Shown here piece by piece: positions 1 to 5,686 of a DNA stretch of 6,728 nucleotides. The notes beneath the pieces are model-generated. The model did no database searches. It was not told the origin of the DNA and saw nothing but the letters and a program-made list of their open reading frames with translations. The stretch comes from Phycisphaerales bacterium (lineage in GTDB: Bacteria; Planctomycetota; Phycisphaerae; SM23-33). The stretch's first letter is position 1. Each line of letters begins with the position of its first letter. Both the position numbers and the translations under genes were made by a program. The stretch spans positions 1-6,728 of the forward strand of contig PMYM01000075.1 in the NCBI GenBank assembly GCA_003171235.1, read 5' to 3'.

Positions 1-632
1 CCCTGGGTGGGGTCGATGGCCATGGAGTTGTCGTTGAGCACCACCAGGAACTGGCGCTTGAGCAGCCCGATGTTGTTGATGGCCTCCAGCGACAGGCCGT
101 TGACGATGGCGGCGTCGCCCACCAGGGCCACCACCTTGCGCTCGTTCCGCGCGGCCAGTTGATCGGCCCAGGCCATTCCCAGGGCGGTGGAAATGGCCGT
201 GCCGGCGTGCCCGCAGGAGAAAAGGTCGTACTCGCTTTCGCCGGGGGCGGGAAAGCCGCTGAGGCCGTTCCACTGCCGCAGCATCTCGAACTGCTTCCGC
301 CGCCCGGTGATTATCTTGTGGGCGTAGCACTGGTGGCCCACGTCCAGCAGCAGGCGGTCGGCGGTGAAATCGAAGGCCAGGTGCAACGCCAGGACAAGCT
401 CCACCACGCCCAGGTTGCTGGCCAGGTGGCCGCCGCGGCGCGAGACGGTGCGGACGATCAGCCCGCGCAACTGGCGCGACAACTGTGCCAGTTCCGCCGG
501 GGAGAGTTGCTGGAGGTCCTTGGGCGAGTTGATGCGGTCAAGGATGTCGGTGCCGGCCTCCTGGACCGGCAGTTCTTCCGCCGCCGGGGGTGCGGGCAGC
601 GGGTTGGCCGGCTTGTCGGAGGGTTTATCCAT
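1..632 (-). CDS. dxs: 1-deoxy-D-xylulose-5-phosphate synthase, N-terminal part (cut by window edge)
   Basis: DXS is a cytoplasmic, thiamine-diphosphate-dependent enzyme. It condenses pyruvate with glyceraldehyde 3-phosphate to give DXP, the first step of the non-mevalonate (MEP) isoprenoid route. About 210 codons are visible, running from ATG at 632 off the left edge. Family landmarks appear in order: RRGGHLASNLG (H69), LLLDVGHQCYAHKIITGRR (H100), FPAPGESEYDLFSCGHAG (H142), VGDAAIVNG (D173) and VVLNDNSM (N202). Their spacing matches E. coli DXS, with D173 and N202 aligning to the Mg/ThDP ligands D152 and N181. The first 30 or so residues (MDKPSDKPANPLPAPP...) form a Pro/Ala-rich extension not seen in E. 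coli. The ThDP motif reads GDA instead of the usual GDG. The start ATG shares one base with the ispA stop (TGATG), so the two genes are probably translationally coupled in one operon. The C-terminal two thirds lie outside the window. Confidence 0.95.
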   Translation of the reverse strand, partial: MDKPSDKPANPLPAPPAAEELPVQEAGTDILDRINSPKDLQQLSPAELAQLSRQLRGLIVRTVSRRGGHLASNLGVVELVLALHLAFDFTADRLLLDVGHQCYAHKIITGRRKQFEMLRQWNGLSGFPAPGESEYDLFSCGHAGTAISTALGMAWADQLAARNERKVVALVGDAAIVNGLSLEAINNIGLLKRQFLVVLNDNSMAIDPTQ

Positions 633-1531
633 CAGCGGTCTCGTTGTCCCAGCAGTAATGTCAGTTGTCGAAGTTCGTCCGCGCCGCTGCCGAAAGTTTC
701 CAGTTGGCCCATCGCCCGCTGGGTCAGTTGGCCTGCCAGGCGGCGGGCCGGTTCGATTCCCAGCTCGGCGGCGTAGCTGCGCTTGCCGGCGGCGGCGTCC
801 TTGCCGGGCGTCTTGCCCAGCACCTGGGCCGACGCCGTGGCGTCCAGCAGGTCGTCGACGATCTGGAATACCAGCCCCAGGTCGTCGGCGTAGGCCGACA
901 GGGCGGAAAGCTGTTGTCCGCTCGCCCCGGCGCACAGGGCGCCCATGCGGCAGGCGGCCTTGAGCAGGGCGGCGGTCTTGCGCAGGTGGATGTACCGGCG
1001 GGCCTGGTCGCCCTCGGGCAGGGGGCAGAGTCCCATGTCGGCCACCTGGCCGGCGATCATGCCGGCCGGTCCGGCGCCGGCCGCCAGTTCGCCCGCCAGT
1101 TGGGCCGCCAGGGCGCCGTCGCTCAGGCCCCGCGCCAGCACTTCGAAGGCCCGCGTCAGCAGGGCGTCGCCCGCCAGGATGGCCATGGCCTGGCCGAACT
1201 GCACGTGGGCGGTGGGCCGGCCGCGACGCAGCACGTCGTTGTCCATGGCCGGCAGGTCGTCGTGCACCAGGCTATAGCAGTGCACCATCTCCACGGCCAC
1301 GGCGGCGGGCATGGGGTCGGCCCGCCATTTATCCGCCGGGGCCGCCGCCTGGGCCGACAGCAGCACCAGGGCGGGGCGCAGGCGCTTGCCCCCCTCCAGG
1401 CAGACATAGCGCATGGCCTGGGCCAGGCTTTGCGGCACCGAGGCATCCGCCAGCCACTTTGCCAGGGCCGGCTCAACGGCCCGGGCGCAGCGGCTGAGCG
1501 AATCGCTCTCACTGATTGACGAAATGCTCAT
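632..1531 (-). CDS. ispA: Farnesyl diphosphate synthase (bacterial-type polyprenyl synthetase)
   Basis: This short-chain trans-prenyltransferase condenses IPP with DMAPP and GPP to form farnesyl diphosphate in the cytoplasm. The 299-aa product equals E. coli IspA in length. It shows LEGGKRLRP (K49, R50, R53 for pyrophosphate binding), then the first aspartate-rich motif HDDLPAMDND (D91, D92, D97) followed by LRRGRPTAH. Next come GMIAGQVADM (157-166), IHLRKTA (K185) and the second aspartate motif FQIVDDLLD (D226, D227, D230). The last recognisable motif is GKTPGKDAAAGKRSY with K240, K244 and K250. The four residues between DD and D in the first motif, with Tyr86 five residues before it, match the bacterial (type II) FPP synthase pattern; that makes FPP likelier than GGPP as product (inference). 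The ATG at 1531 has no clear Shine-Dalgarno but lies just downstream of an extended -10. It is the first gene of an ispA-dxs operon; the E. coli order xseB-ispA-dxs is similar, but no xseB is seen here. Confidence 0.93.
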   Translation of the reverse strand: MSISSISESDSLSRCARAVEPALAKWLADASVPQSLAQAMRYVCLEGGKRLRPALVLLSAQAAAPADKWRADPMPAAVAVEMVHCYSLVHDDLPAMDNDVLRRGRPTAHVQFGQAMAILAGDALLTRAFEVLARGLSDGALAAQLAGELAAGAGPAGMIAGQVADMGLCPLPEGDQARRYIHLRKTAALLKAACRMGALCAGASGQQLSALSAYADDLGLVFQIVDDLLDATASAQVLGKTPGKDAAAGKRSYAAELGIEPARRLAGQLTQRAMGQLETFGSGADELRQLTLLLGQRDR

Positions 1532-1557
1532 GCTGACAGCCTATTCGGAAACGAGCA

Positions 1558-1566
1558 ATTATACCA
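1558..1566 (-). promoter_or_regulatory. Extended -10 promoter of ispA-dxs
   Basis: Read on the minus strand this is TGGTATAAT, a perfect -10 hexamer (1563-1558) with the TGn extension. The -35 region about 17 bp upstream reads GCCAAG, which is not consensus, as expected for extended -10 promoters. Transcription would start near 1551, leaving a leader of about 20 nt before the ispA ATG. Confidence 0.65.
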
Positions 1567-1595
1567 AGCGCCCCACCCGCCTTGGCTAGTGGAAT

Positions 1596-1616
1596 CGCCG
1601 CCTTTAGCGGGCGGCG
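1596..1616. other. GC-rich hairpin in the divergent ispA/lpxA spacer
   Basis: A perfect 7-bp inverted repeat, CGCCGCC (1596-1602) and GGCGGCG (1610-1616), is separated by the 7-nt loop TTTAGCG. It lies upstream of both divergent promoters and has no T-run. It could be an operator, a remnant terminator or chance in GC-rich DNA. Confidence 0.35.
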
Positions 1617-1627
1617 CCAGTGTCTGC

Positions 1628-1655
1628 TTGCCTGTGCCGGCCGGCGCGGTAGCAT
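1628..1655 (+). promoter_or_regulatory. Candidate sigma70-type promoter of lpxA
   Basis: TTGCCT (1628-1633) and TAGCAT (1650-1655) are separated by 16 bp; each matches the consensus hexamer at four of six positions. A start near 1662 would leave a short leader containing the GGAG ribosome-binding site at 1669-1672. The match is weak and supported mainly by its position. Confidence 0.3.
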
Positions 1656-1678
1656 AGGCGGACCTTCTGGAGAAAGTA

Positions 1679-2509
1679 ATGCCCGACATTCATCCGACCG
1701 CGCTGGTGGATGCTTCCGCCCGGCTGGGCCAGGGCGTCGCCGTCGGCGCCTACGCCCGCGTCGAAGCCGACACCGTGCTGGGCGAGCTCTGCCGCGTTAT
1801 GGACTACGGCGTCGTCCGCCGCTACACACACCTGGGGCGGGGAAACGTTGTGCATCCCACGGCCGTGCTGGGGGGCGAGCCGCAGGACCTGAAATTCGAT
1901 CCGGCCACCGTCACCTACGTCCGCACCGGGGCCAACTGCGTCTTTCGAGAGGGCGTCACCATCAGCCGCGCCACCAGCCCCGGCCAGGCCACGCTCATCG
2001 GCGACGACGTCTATATGATGGCCCAAAGCCACGTCGGCCACGACAGCGTCATCGAGAACGGCGTCGTCATGGCCAACTGCGTTTCCGTAGCCGGGCACTG
2101 CCAGGTCGGCCAGGCATGCTTCCTGGGCGGCGGGGCGGGGATTCACCAGTATTGCTGGGTGGGGCAGGGCGTGGTGGTGCGGGGGTTGACAGGCATAGCC
2201 CAGCATGTGCCGCCGTTCATGATGACCGCTAACACCAACGACGTGGTCGGGCTGAACGTGGTGGGCATGCGCCGCATGGGCCTGACCGCCCCGCAGCGCC
2301 AGCAGATACGGCAGATGTACCGGCTGATGTACTTTGAAGGCCTGTCCGTTCCGGCGGCCCTGGCCCGATTGGACCAGGGCGACGACTGGGATGCGCCGGC
2401 CGTTGCCTTCCGCGAATTCGTCCGGCGCTGCCACCAGGCCCCGCCCCCGTACAACCGCGGCATCGCTCGCCCGCGCAGGGGGCGACGAATAGAGACCCCG
2501 CAGGAGTAG
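1679..2509 (+). CDS. lpxA: Acyl-ACP:UDP-N-acetylglucosamine O-acyltransferase (LpxA)
   Basis: LpxA transfers a 3-hydroxyacyl chain from acyl-ACP to the 3-OH of UDP-GlcNAc, the first step of lipid A synthesis in the cytoplasm. The 276-aa product (E. coli: 262) opens with MPDIHPTALVDASARLG and continues as a left-handed beta helix of hexapeptide repeats to about residue 190. It shows PQDLKF (D70, K72) and then SHVGHDSV (H118 and catalytic H121). AGH (H140) and GGAGIHQYCWVG (H156) follow, then GLTGIAQHVPPF and the LpxA-specific VGLNVVGMRRMGL that begins the C-terminal helical part. H121, H140, H156 and G169 align with E. coli H125, H144, H160 and G173 at a constant offset. A glycine at the acyl-ruler position would allow a long acyl chain (inference). 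GGAG sits 6 nt before the ATG. The final 20 or so residues form an extra basic tail (RGIARPRRGRRIETPQE). No lpxD, fabZ or lpxB is adjacent. Confidence 0.95.
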   Translation: MPDIHPTALVDASARLGQGVAVGAYARVEADTVLGELCRVMDYGVVRRYTHLGRGNVVHPTAVLGGEPQDLKFDPATVTYVRTGANCVFREGVTISRATSPGQATLIGDDVYMMAQSHVGHDSVIENGVVMANCVSVAGHCQVGQACFLGGGAGIHQYCWVGQGVVVRGLTGIAQHVPPFMMTANTNDVVGLNVVGMRRMGLTAPQRQQIRQMYRLMYFEGLSVPAALARLDQGDDWDAPAVAFREFVRRCHQAPPPYNRGIARPRRGRRIETPQE

Positions 2510-2513
2510 GCAC

Positions 2514-2597
2514 AAGAAAAGCTGAAAGCTAAAAGCTGAAAGCTGAAAGGGGAGAAACTGGCAGTCTCCATTTCCGCTTTTAGCTTTTAGCTTTTTC
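2514..2597. repeat. Heptad-repeat hairpin between convergent lpxA and ymdB
   Basis: The left arm is a degenerate 7-bp tandem array (GAAAGCT/AAAAGCT units, about 2517-2549). The right arm (2573-2597) carries the reverse-complement units (CTTTTAGCTTTTAGC). The arms close with GGAGA (2551-2555) pairing with TCTCC (2565-2569), so the whole spacer can fold as a long imperfect hairpin. It fills nearly all of the 90-bp gap between two convergent stop codons and ends in a T-rich run, so it may act as a two-way terminator. Bases 2514-2542 recur exactly at 6483-6511. Confidence 0.75.
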
Positions 2598-2599
2598 TG

Positions 2600-3442
2600 T
2601 CAATCCCTGTTCGGTCTTCCGTCGTCGGCGTCGTAGGCGTTGCCAGTGAGGGCCTGGCCCTGCACTTCCACCCGCTCGATGGCCAGGGCCTTGCCCGTGT
2701 CCGGATCGACGCTCGCCAGCACCCCCGACAGCCGCGGATCGCCCAGGGCGATCTCGAAGGGCGTGGGCATGCTGGTGGTCAAGGCGTACAGCACGCGGTC
2801 CTTGCGCCGCCCCAGCACGCTGTCGTACGGGCCGGTCATGCCCAGGTCGCTGACGTAGGCGGTGCCGCCGTCGAGGATACGAGCGTCGGCCGTCGGCACG
2901 TGGGTGTGGGTGCCGAAGACAATGCTCATCCGCCCGTTGCAGTGCCAGCCCATGGCAATCTTCTCGCTGGAGGCCTCGGCGTGGAAGTCCAGGATGCGAA
3001 TCTTGATCGAGGGTGGTATTTCCGATAAAATCTGGTCAATGGCCGCCCAAGGCGAATTGGAGGCGGTCATGTACATCTGCCCCAGCAGGCAGCAGACGGC
3101 GGCCTGGTGCAGGCCCGACTTGAGGGGCACCGCCGTCCACCGCCGGCCTAAGGCCTTGGCATTAAGATTGGCGGGGCGGACGATGCGATCGGAGGCGCTC
3201 AGGGAGGCGGCGATTTCTCGCTTGCGATAGACGTGATCGCCCAGGGTCACGACGTCCACGCCATAGTTGAGGAGCTTGGTGTAAATCTGAGGCGTCAGCC
3301 CGCTGCCCCCCGCCGCGTTCTCCGCGTTGCAGACCACCAGGTCGATCGACCGCTGTCGGATCAACTCGGGAAGATGATCGGCCAGAAGCCTTCGGCCGGG
3401 TTTGCCCACGACATCGCCGATACACAGGATATTAAGCGGCAT
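2600..3442 (-). CDS. ymdB: YmdB-family (TIGR00282-type) metallophosphoesterase
   Basis: This is a predicted cytoplasmic di-metal phosphodiesterase; characterised Bacillus YmdB hydrolyses 2',3'-cyclic nucleotides and affects RNA turnover. Numbered from ATG 3442 (280 aa), it shows NILCIGDVVGKPGR (D10), VVCNAENAAGGSGLT (E41, N42) and VVTLGDHVYRKREI (D69, H70). Further on are ILDFHAEASSEK (H154), FGTHTHVPTADARIL (H179, H181) and SDLGMTGPYDSVLG. These align with B. subtilis D8, E39, N40, N67, H68, H150, H175 and H177, except that the metal-bridging Asn of GNH is Asp here. A GTG at 3481 in the same frame would add 13 residues (MPGQAPGPRKLFG). That start lies within a palindrome at the predicted transcription start, and the family begins at MPLNILCIGD, so the ATG is preferred. 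No clear Shine-Dalgarno precedes it. The gene appears monocistronic and ends against the heptad hairpin. Confidence 0.92.
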   Translation of the reverse strand: MPLNILCIGDVVGKPGRRLLADHLPELIRQRSIDLVVCNAENAAGGSGLTPQIYTKLLNYGVDVVTLGDHVYRKREIAASLSASDRIVRPANLNAKALGRRWTAVPLKSGLHQAAVCCLLGQMYMTASNSPWAAIDQILSEIPPSIKIRILDFHAEASSEKIAMGWHCNGRMSIVFGTHTHVPTADARILDGGTAYVSDLGMTGPYDSVLGRRKDRVLYALTTSMPTPFEIALGDPRLSGVLASVDPDTGKALAIERVEVQGQALTGNAYDADDGRPNRD

Positions 3443-3470
3443 TCCAAACAGCTTTCTAGGCCCGGGAGCC

Positions 3471-3480
3471 TGCCCGGGCA
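3471..3480. promoter_or_regulatory. Palindrome at predicted ymdB transcription start
   Basis: TGCCCGGGCA is a perfect 10-bp palindrome lying just downstream of the minus-strand TATAAT (3492-3487), so it would cover about +1 to +10. A second CCCGGG lies at 3461-3466, 12 bp centre to centre. The position suits an operator, but CCCGGG is also common in GC-rich DNA. Confidence 0.35.
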
Positions 3481-3486
3481 CGCCAC

Positions 3487-3492
3487 ATTATA
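3487..3492 (-). promoter_or_regulatory. Perfect -10 hexamer of ymdB
   Basis: Minus-strand TATAAT lies 45 bp before the chosen ymdB ATG. The -35 region at 17-bp spacing reads GTGCCA and is weak; it falls inside the right-hand edge of the upstream palindromic repeat. The predicted start near 3480 leaves a leader of about 38 nt. Confidence 0.5.
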
Positions 3493-3508
3493 TCGCATCG
3501 GGGAGTTG

Positions 3509-3574
3509 GTGGCACAGGTTTTCAACCTGTGCCCCACCATCCCTTGGGATGCACAGGTTAAAAACCTGTGCCAC
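3509..3574. repeat. Nested-palindrome element with 14-bp terminal inverted repeats
   Basis: This 66-bp element begins with GTGGCACAGGTTTT (3509-3522) and ends with its exact reverse complement (3561-3574). Inside are two hairpins: GGCACAGGTT/AACCTGTGCC (3511-3533, loop TTC) and GCACAGGTT/AACCTGTGC (3551-3571, loop AAA). Between them is a third palindrome, CATCCC-TT-GGGATG (3538-3551). It lies in the divergent spacer between ymdB and the glycosyltransferase gene. The architecture resembles REP/BIME-type or MITE-like dispersed repeats; no transposase is nearby. Confidence 0.85.
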
Positions 3575-3587
3575 TAAAGAACCTATC

Positions 3588-3638
3588 TCGGCATTACCCT
3601 TATCCGCGGCCCTTCAGGCCTGCCCCGCCGAATGCCGA
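3588..3638. other. Imperfect inverted repeat upstream of the glycosyltransferase gene
   Basis: TCGGCATT (3588-3595) and AATGCCGA (3631-3638) are exact reverse complements separated by 35 nt. The loop contains a GGCC-CTTCA-GGCC mini-hairpin. It could be an operator or a folded leader, or chance; nothing else supports a function. Confidence 0.25.
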
Positions 3639-3688
3639 TATCCCAAGAAGCCGCATCCGGTCGCCCGTTGGCGCCGGTTTGGCGTCTC

Positions 3689-3694
3689 TATCAT
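3689..3694 (+). promoter_or_regulatory. Possible -10 element before the glycosyltransferase gene
   Basis: TATCAT matches the -10 consensus at five of six positions and lies 37 bp before the ATG. The best -35 candidate, TTGGCG (3668-3673), is only 15 bp upstream, so the promoter is uncertain. Confidence 0.25.
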
Positions 3695-3730
3695 TTAATG
3701 TGTAACCTTGCCAGATAAGTAGAGGTAGGA

Positions 3731-5524
3731 ATGATCGCAGTTCACGTCACGCACGAGGCCGTCGAGAAGATGGGAGGCATCGGGGCGGTCATCGCCGGTT
3801 TGGCCACCTCCCGTCCCTACCAGCAGGCCTTCGGCCGGACCGTGCTCGTCGGGCCGCTCTTCCAGACCGACTATCCCGCCAGCGAGCGCCTCGGCCCGGG
3901 CGGCAAGATCCTCTACAGCTCCCTGGACAACATCGACCAGGACGACTGGGCCAGCCGTTTCCAGCCCATCGAACGAACCTACCAGGTGGGCATCATCTAC
4001 GGCGTCCGCCAGCTCGTGGACGGCCAGCACCAGCAGCCCGTGGACGTCGAGGTGCTGCTGGTGGACGTATTCCGCTGCAATCCCGATCGGCTCAATCTCT
4101 TCAAGGGCGAGCTGTACCAGCGGTTCGGCATTCCCTCGGCCCGCTTCGAGCACATCTGGGAATACGAGCAATACGTGCGACTGGCCGAGCCGGCCTACGA
4201 GGCCATGCACGTCATCGGCTGCACCGGCACGCCCGCCGACCCGGTGGTCATCTTCGCCCACGAGTACCTGGGCATGCCCACCGCCCTGAAGGCCGTGCTG
4301 GGCGGGCGGACCGACGTCCGCACCGTCTTCTATGCCCACGAAGTCGCCTCGGCCCGGCGCGTCACCGAGAACCTCCCCGGCCACGACCTGATGTTCTACA
4401 ACGTCCTGGCCGCCGGCGAGGTCGCCGGCAAGAGCCTGGAGGACTACTTCCCCCAGGTGCAGGACTTCTTCAAGCACCCCCTGGTCAAGGCCGCCCACTA
4501 CCTGGACGCGGTCTTTGCCGTGGGCGAGCTGGTGGGGCGGGAGATGCATTTCCTGGATTCCTCCTGGCCCGACCAGCCCATCGAGATCGTGTACAACGGC
4601 CTGCCCGTCGGCCGGCAGAGCCTTCAGCAGCGGCAGGCCCACCGCCGGCGCATGCAGCAGTACGCCGCCAACCTGCTGGGCTTCGAGCCCGATTACGTCT
4701 TCGCCCACGTGGCCAGGCCGGTGCTGTCCAAGGCCATCTGGCGCGACCTGGGCGTGCTGCACGAACTGGAGGGCCTGCTGGAGGAGCAGGGCCGCACCGC
4801 CGTCTACTTCATGCTGGGCACCCTGGCCGGCCAACGCCGCACCAGGGACATTCTGCACATGGAGCGGGTGTACGGCTGGCCGGTGCACCACCAACTGAGC
4901 TATCCCGACATGTGCAACGGCGAAGAGGTCGTCGGCGCCGCCTGCGAACAGTTCAATCAAAACCATAAGCGCGTCCAGGCCGTCCTGGTGAATCAATTCG
5001 GCTGGGAGCAGCGGATCTGCGGCCAGCGCATGCCCGCCGACATGAGCTTCGCCGACATCCGCCAGGGGACCGACGTGGAGTTCGGGCTGAGCGTGTACGA
5101 ACCCTTCGGCATCAGCCAACTGGAGCCCTTGTGCTTCGGCGCCATCTGCGCGGTCAGCAACGTCTGCGGCTGCCTGGGCCTGGCCCGCCGCCGCCTGGGC
5201 GCCCAGCGCAACTTCAACCTGCTGGAGGCCGACTACACCCAACTGCCCGAGCCCATGCAGCCCTGGCAGATGGTCGGCATCAGCCAGCACTTCCGCGACC
5301 GGATCGAGCAGGTCGAGAACCGCCGGCTGGCCCGGGAACTGGCCCTGCGCCTGCCCAAGACCCAGACCGACCTGGCCGACCTGCTGGTCTCGGGCTATGC
5401 CCTGGGGCGGCAGTTGGACTGGGAGCAGGTGGTCAAGGAATTCTTCCTGCCGGCGGTGGCCCGAGCCTGCGGCCAGCAGTCCCCCGCCCAGTTGGGCGGC
5501 TCGCTGACCCAAGCGGCCGGTTAA
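3731..5524 (+). CDS. Glycogen/starch synthase-like GT-B glycosyltransferase
   Basis: This 597-aa cytoplasmic protein (no signal peptide or membrane segment seen) probably transfers glucose from a nucleotide sugar to a glucan, though neither donor nor acceptor can be read from sequence. The N-terminus, HVTHEAVEKMGGIGAVIAGL, contains the K-x-G-G loop of glycogen synthases (K13, G15, G16). VVIFAHEYLGMP (H177) and VFYAHEVASARR fit the GT-B N-domain. In the C-domain, ARPVLSKAIWRDLGVL places R329 and K334 five residues apart, like the E. coli GlgA pair R300/K305. SVYEPFGISQLEPL gives a complete E-x7-E (E457, E465). Bacterial GT5 GlgA (about 477 aa) usually lacks the second Glu, so this protein mixes GT5-, GT3- and GT4-like traits and is about 120 residues longer. 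GAGG at 3722-3725 precedes the ATG. No glgB, glgC or glgP is nearby. A different sugar-polymer role cannot be excluded. Confidence 0.75.
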   Translation: MIAVHVTHEAVEKMGGIGAVIAGLATSRPYQQAFGRTVLVGPLFQTDYPASERLGPGGKILYSSLDNIDQDDWASRFQPIERTYQVGIIYGVRQLVDGQHQQPVDVEVLLVDVFRCNPDRLNLFKGELYQRFGIPSARFEHIWEYEQYVRLAEPAYEAMHVIGCTGTPADPVVIFAHEYLGMPTALKAVLGGRTDVRTVFYAHEVASARRVTENLPGHDLMFYNVLAAGEVAGKSLEDYFPQVQDFFKHPLVKAAHYLDAVFAVGELVGREMHFLDSSWPDQPIEIVYNGLPVGRQSLQQRQAHRRRMQQYAANLLGFEPDYVFAHVARPVLSKAIWRDLGVLHELEGLLEEQGRTAVYFMLGTLAGQRRTRDILHMERVYGWPVHHQLSYPDMCNGEEVVGAACEQFNQNHKRVQAVLVNQFGWEQRICGQRMPADMSFADIRQGTDVEFGLSVYEPFGISQLEPLCFGAICAVSNVCGCLGLARRRLGAQRNFNLLEADYTQLPEPMQPWQMVGISQHFRDRIEQVENRRLARELALRLPKTQTDLADLLVSGYALGRQLDWEQVVKEFFLPAVARACGQQSPAQLGGSLTQAAG

Positions 5525-5614
5525 CCCCACAAGAACCTCAAGACGCCAATCCCACTGCCGGAGAATGTGGTAAAAAAAGACCGTTATTGCCGAATTGCTT
5601 GGGGTCATCCTACA

Positions 5615-5620
5615 TATACT
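5615..5620 (+). promoter_or_regulatory. Possible -10 element of the Rrf2 gene
   Basis: TATACT matches the -10 consensus at five of six positions, 66 bp before the Rrf2 ATG. No good -35 is found at 16-18 bp; TTGCTT (5595-5600) is only 14 bp away. Rrf2 genes are often autoregulated, and activator-dependent promoters may lack a -35. Confidence 0.25.
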
Positions 5621-5625
5621 GTTTC

Positions 5626-5653
5626 GTCTTTGCGCCCCTTGTGTCTTTGTGGC
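5626..5653 (+). repeat. Dispersed 28-bp repeat, copy A
   Basis: This copy begins GTCTTTGCGCCCC and ends GTGTCTTTGTGGC. The reverse complement of 6453-6481 matches it at 25 of 28 positions plus one inserted base. It lies in the putative leader of the Rrf2 gene. Confidence 0.6.
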
Positions 5654-5686
5654 TTGAGTTGTCCCTGACGCCCAGCGAGATCGCGG

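Noticed and set aside
665..1519. A 284-codon plus-strand open frame over ispA
   Set aside because: The minus strand carries every prenyl synthase motif; the plus frame is Gly/His/Gln-rich antisense noise.
1604..2515. A 303-codon minus-strand open frame over lpxA
   Set aside because: It is antisense to an intact LpxA and has no recognisable domain.
3443..3481. N-terminal 13-residue extension of YmdB from GTG 3481
   Set aside because: The GTG sits at the predicted transcription start inside a palindrome, and the family's first strand begins right at MPLNILCIGD.
3509..3574. CRISPR-like reading of the two GCACAGGTT hairpins
   Set aside because: There are only two unequal palindromic units with no spacer of regular length, no array and no cas gene.
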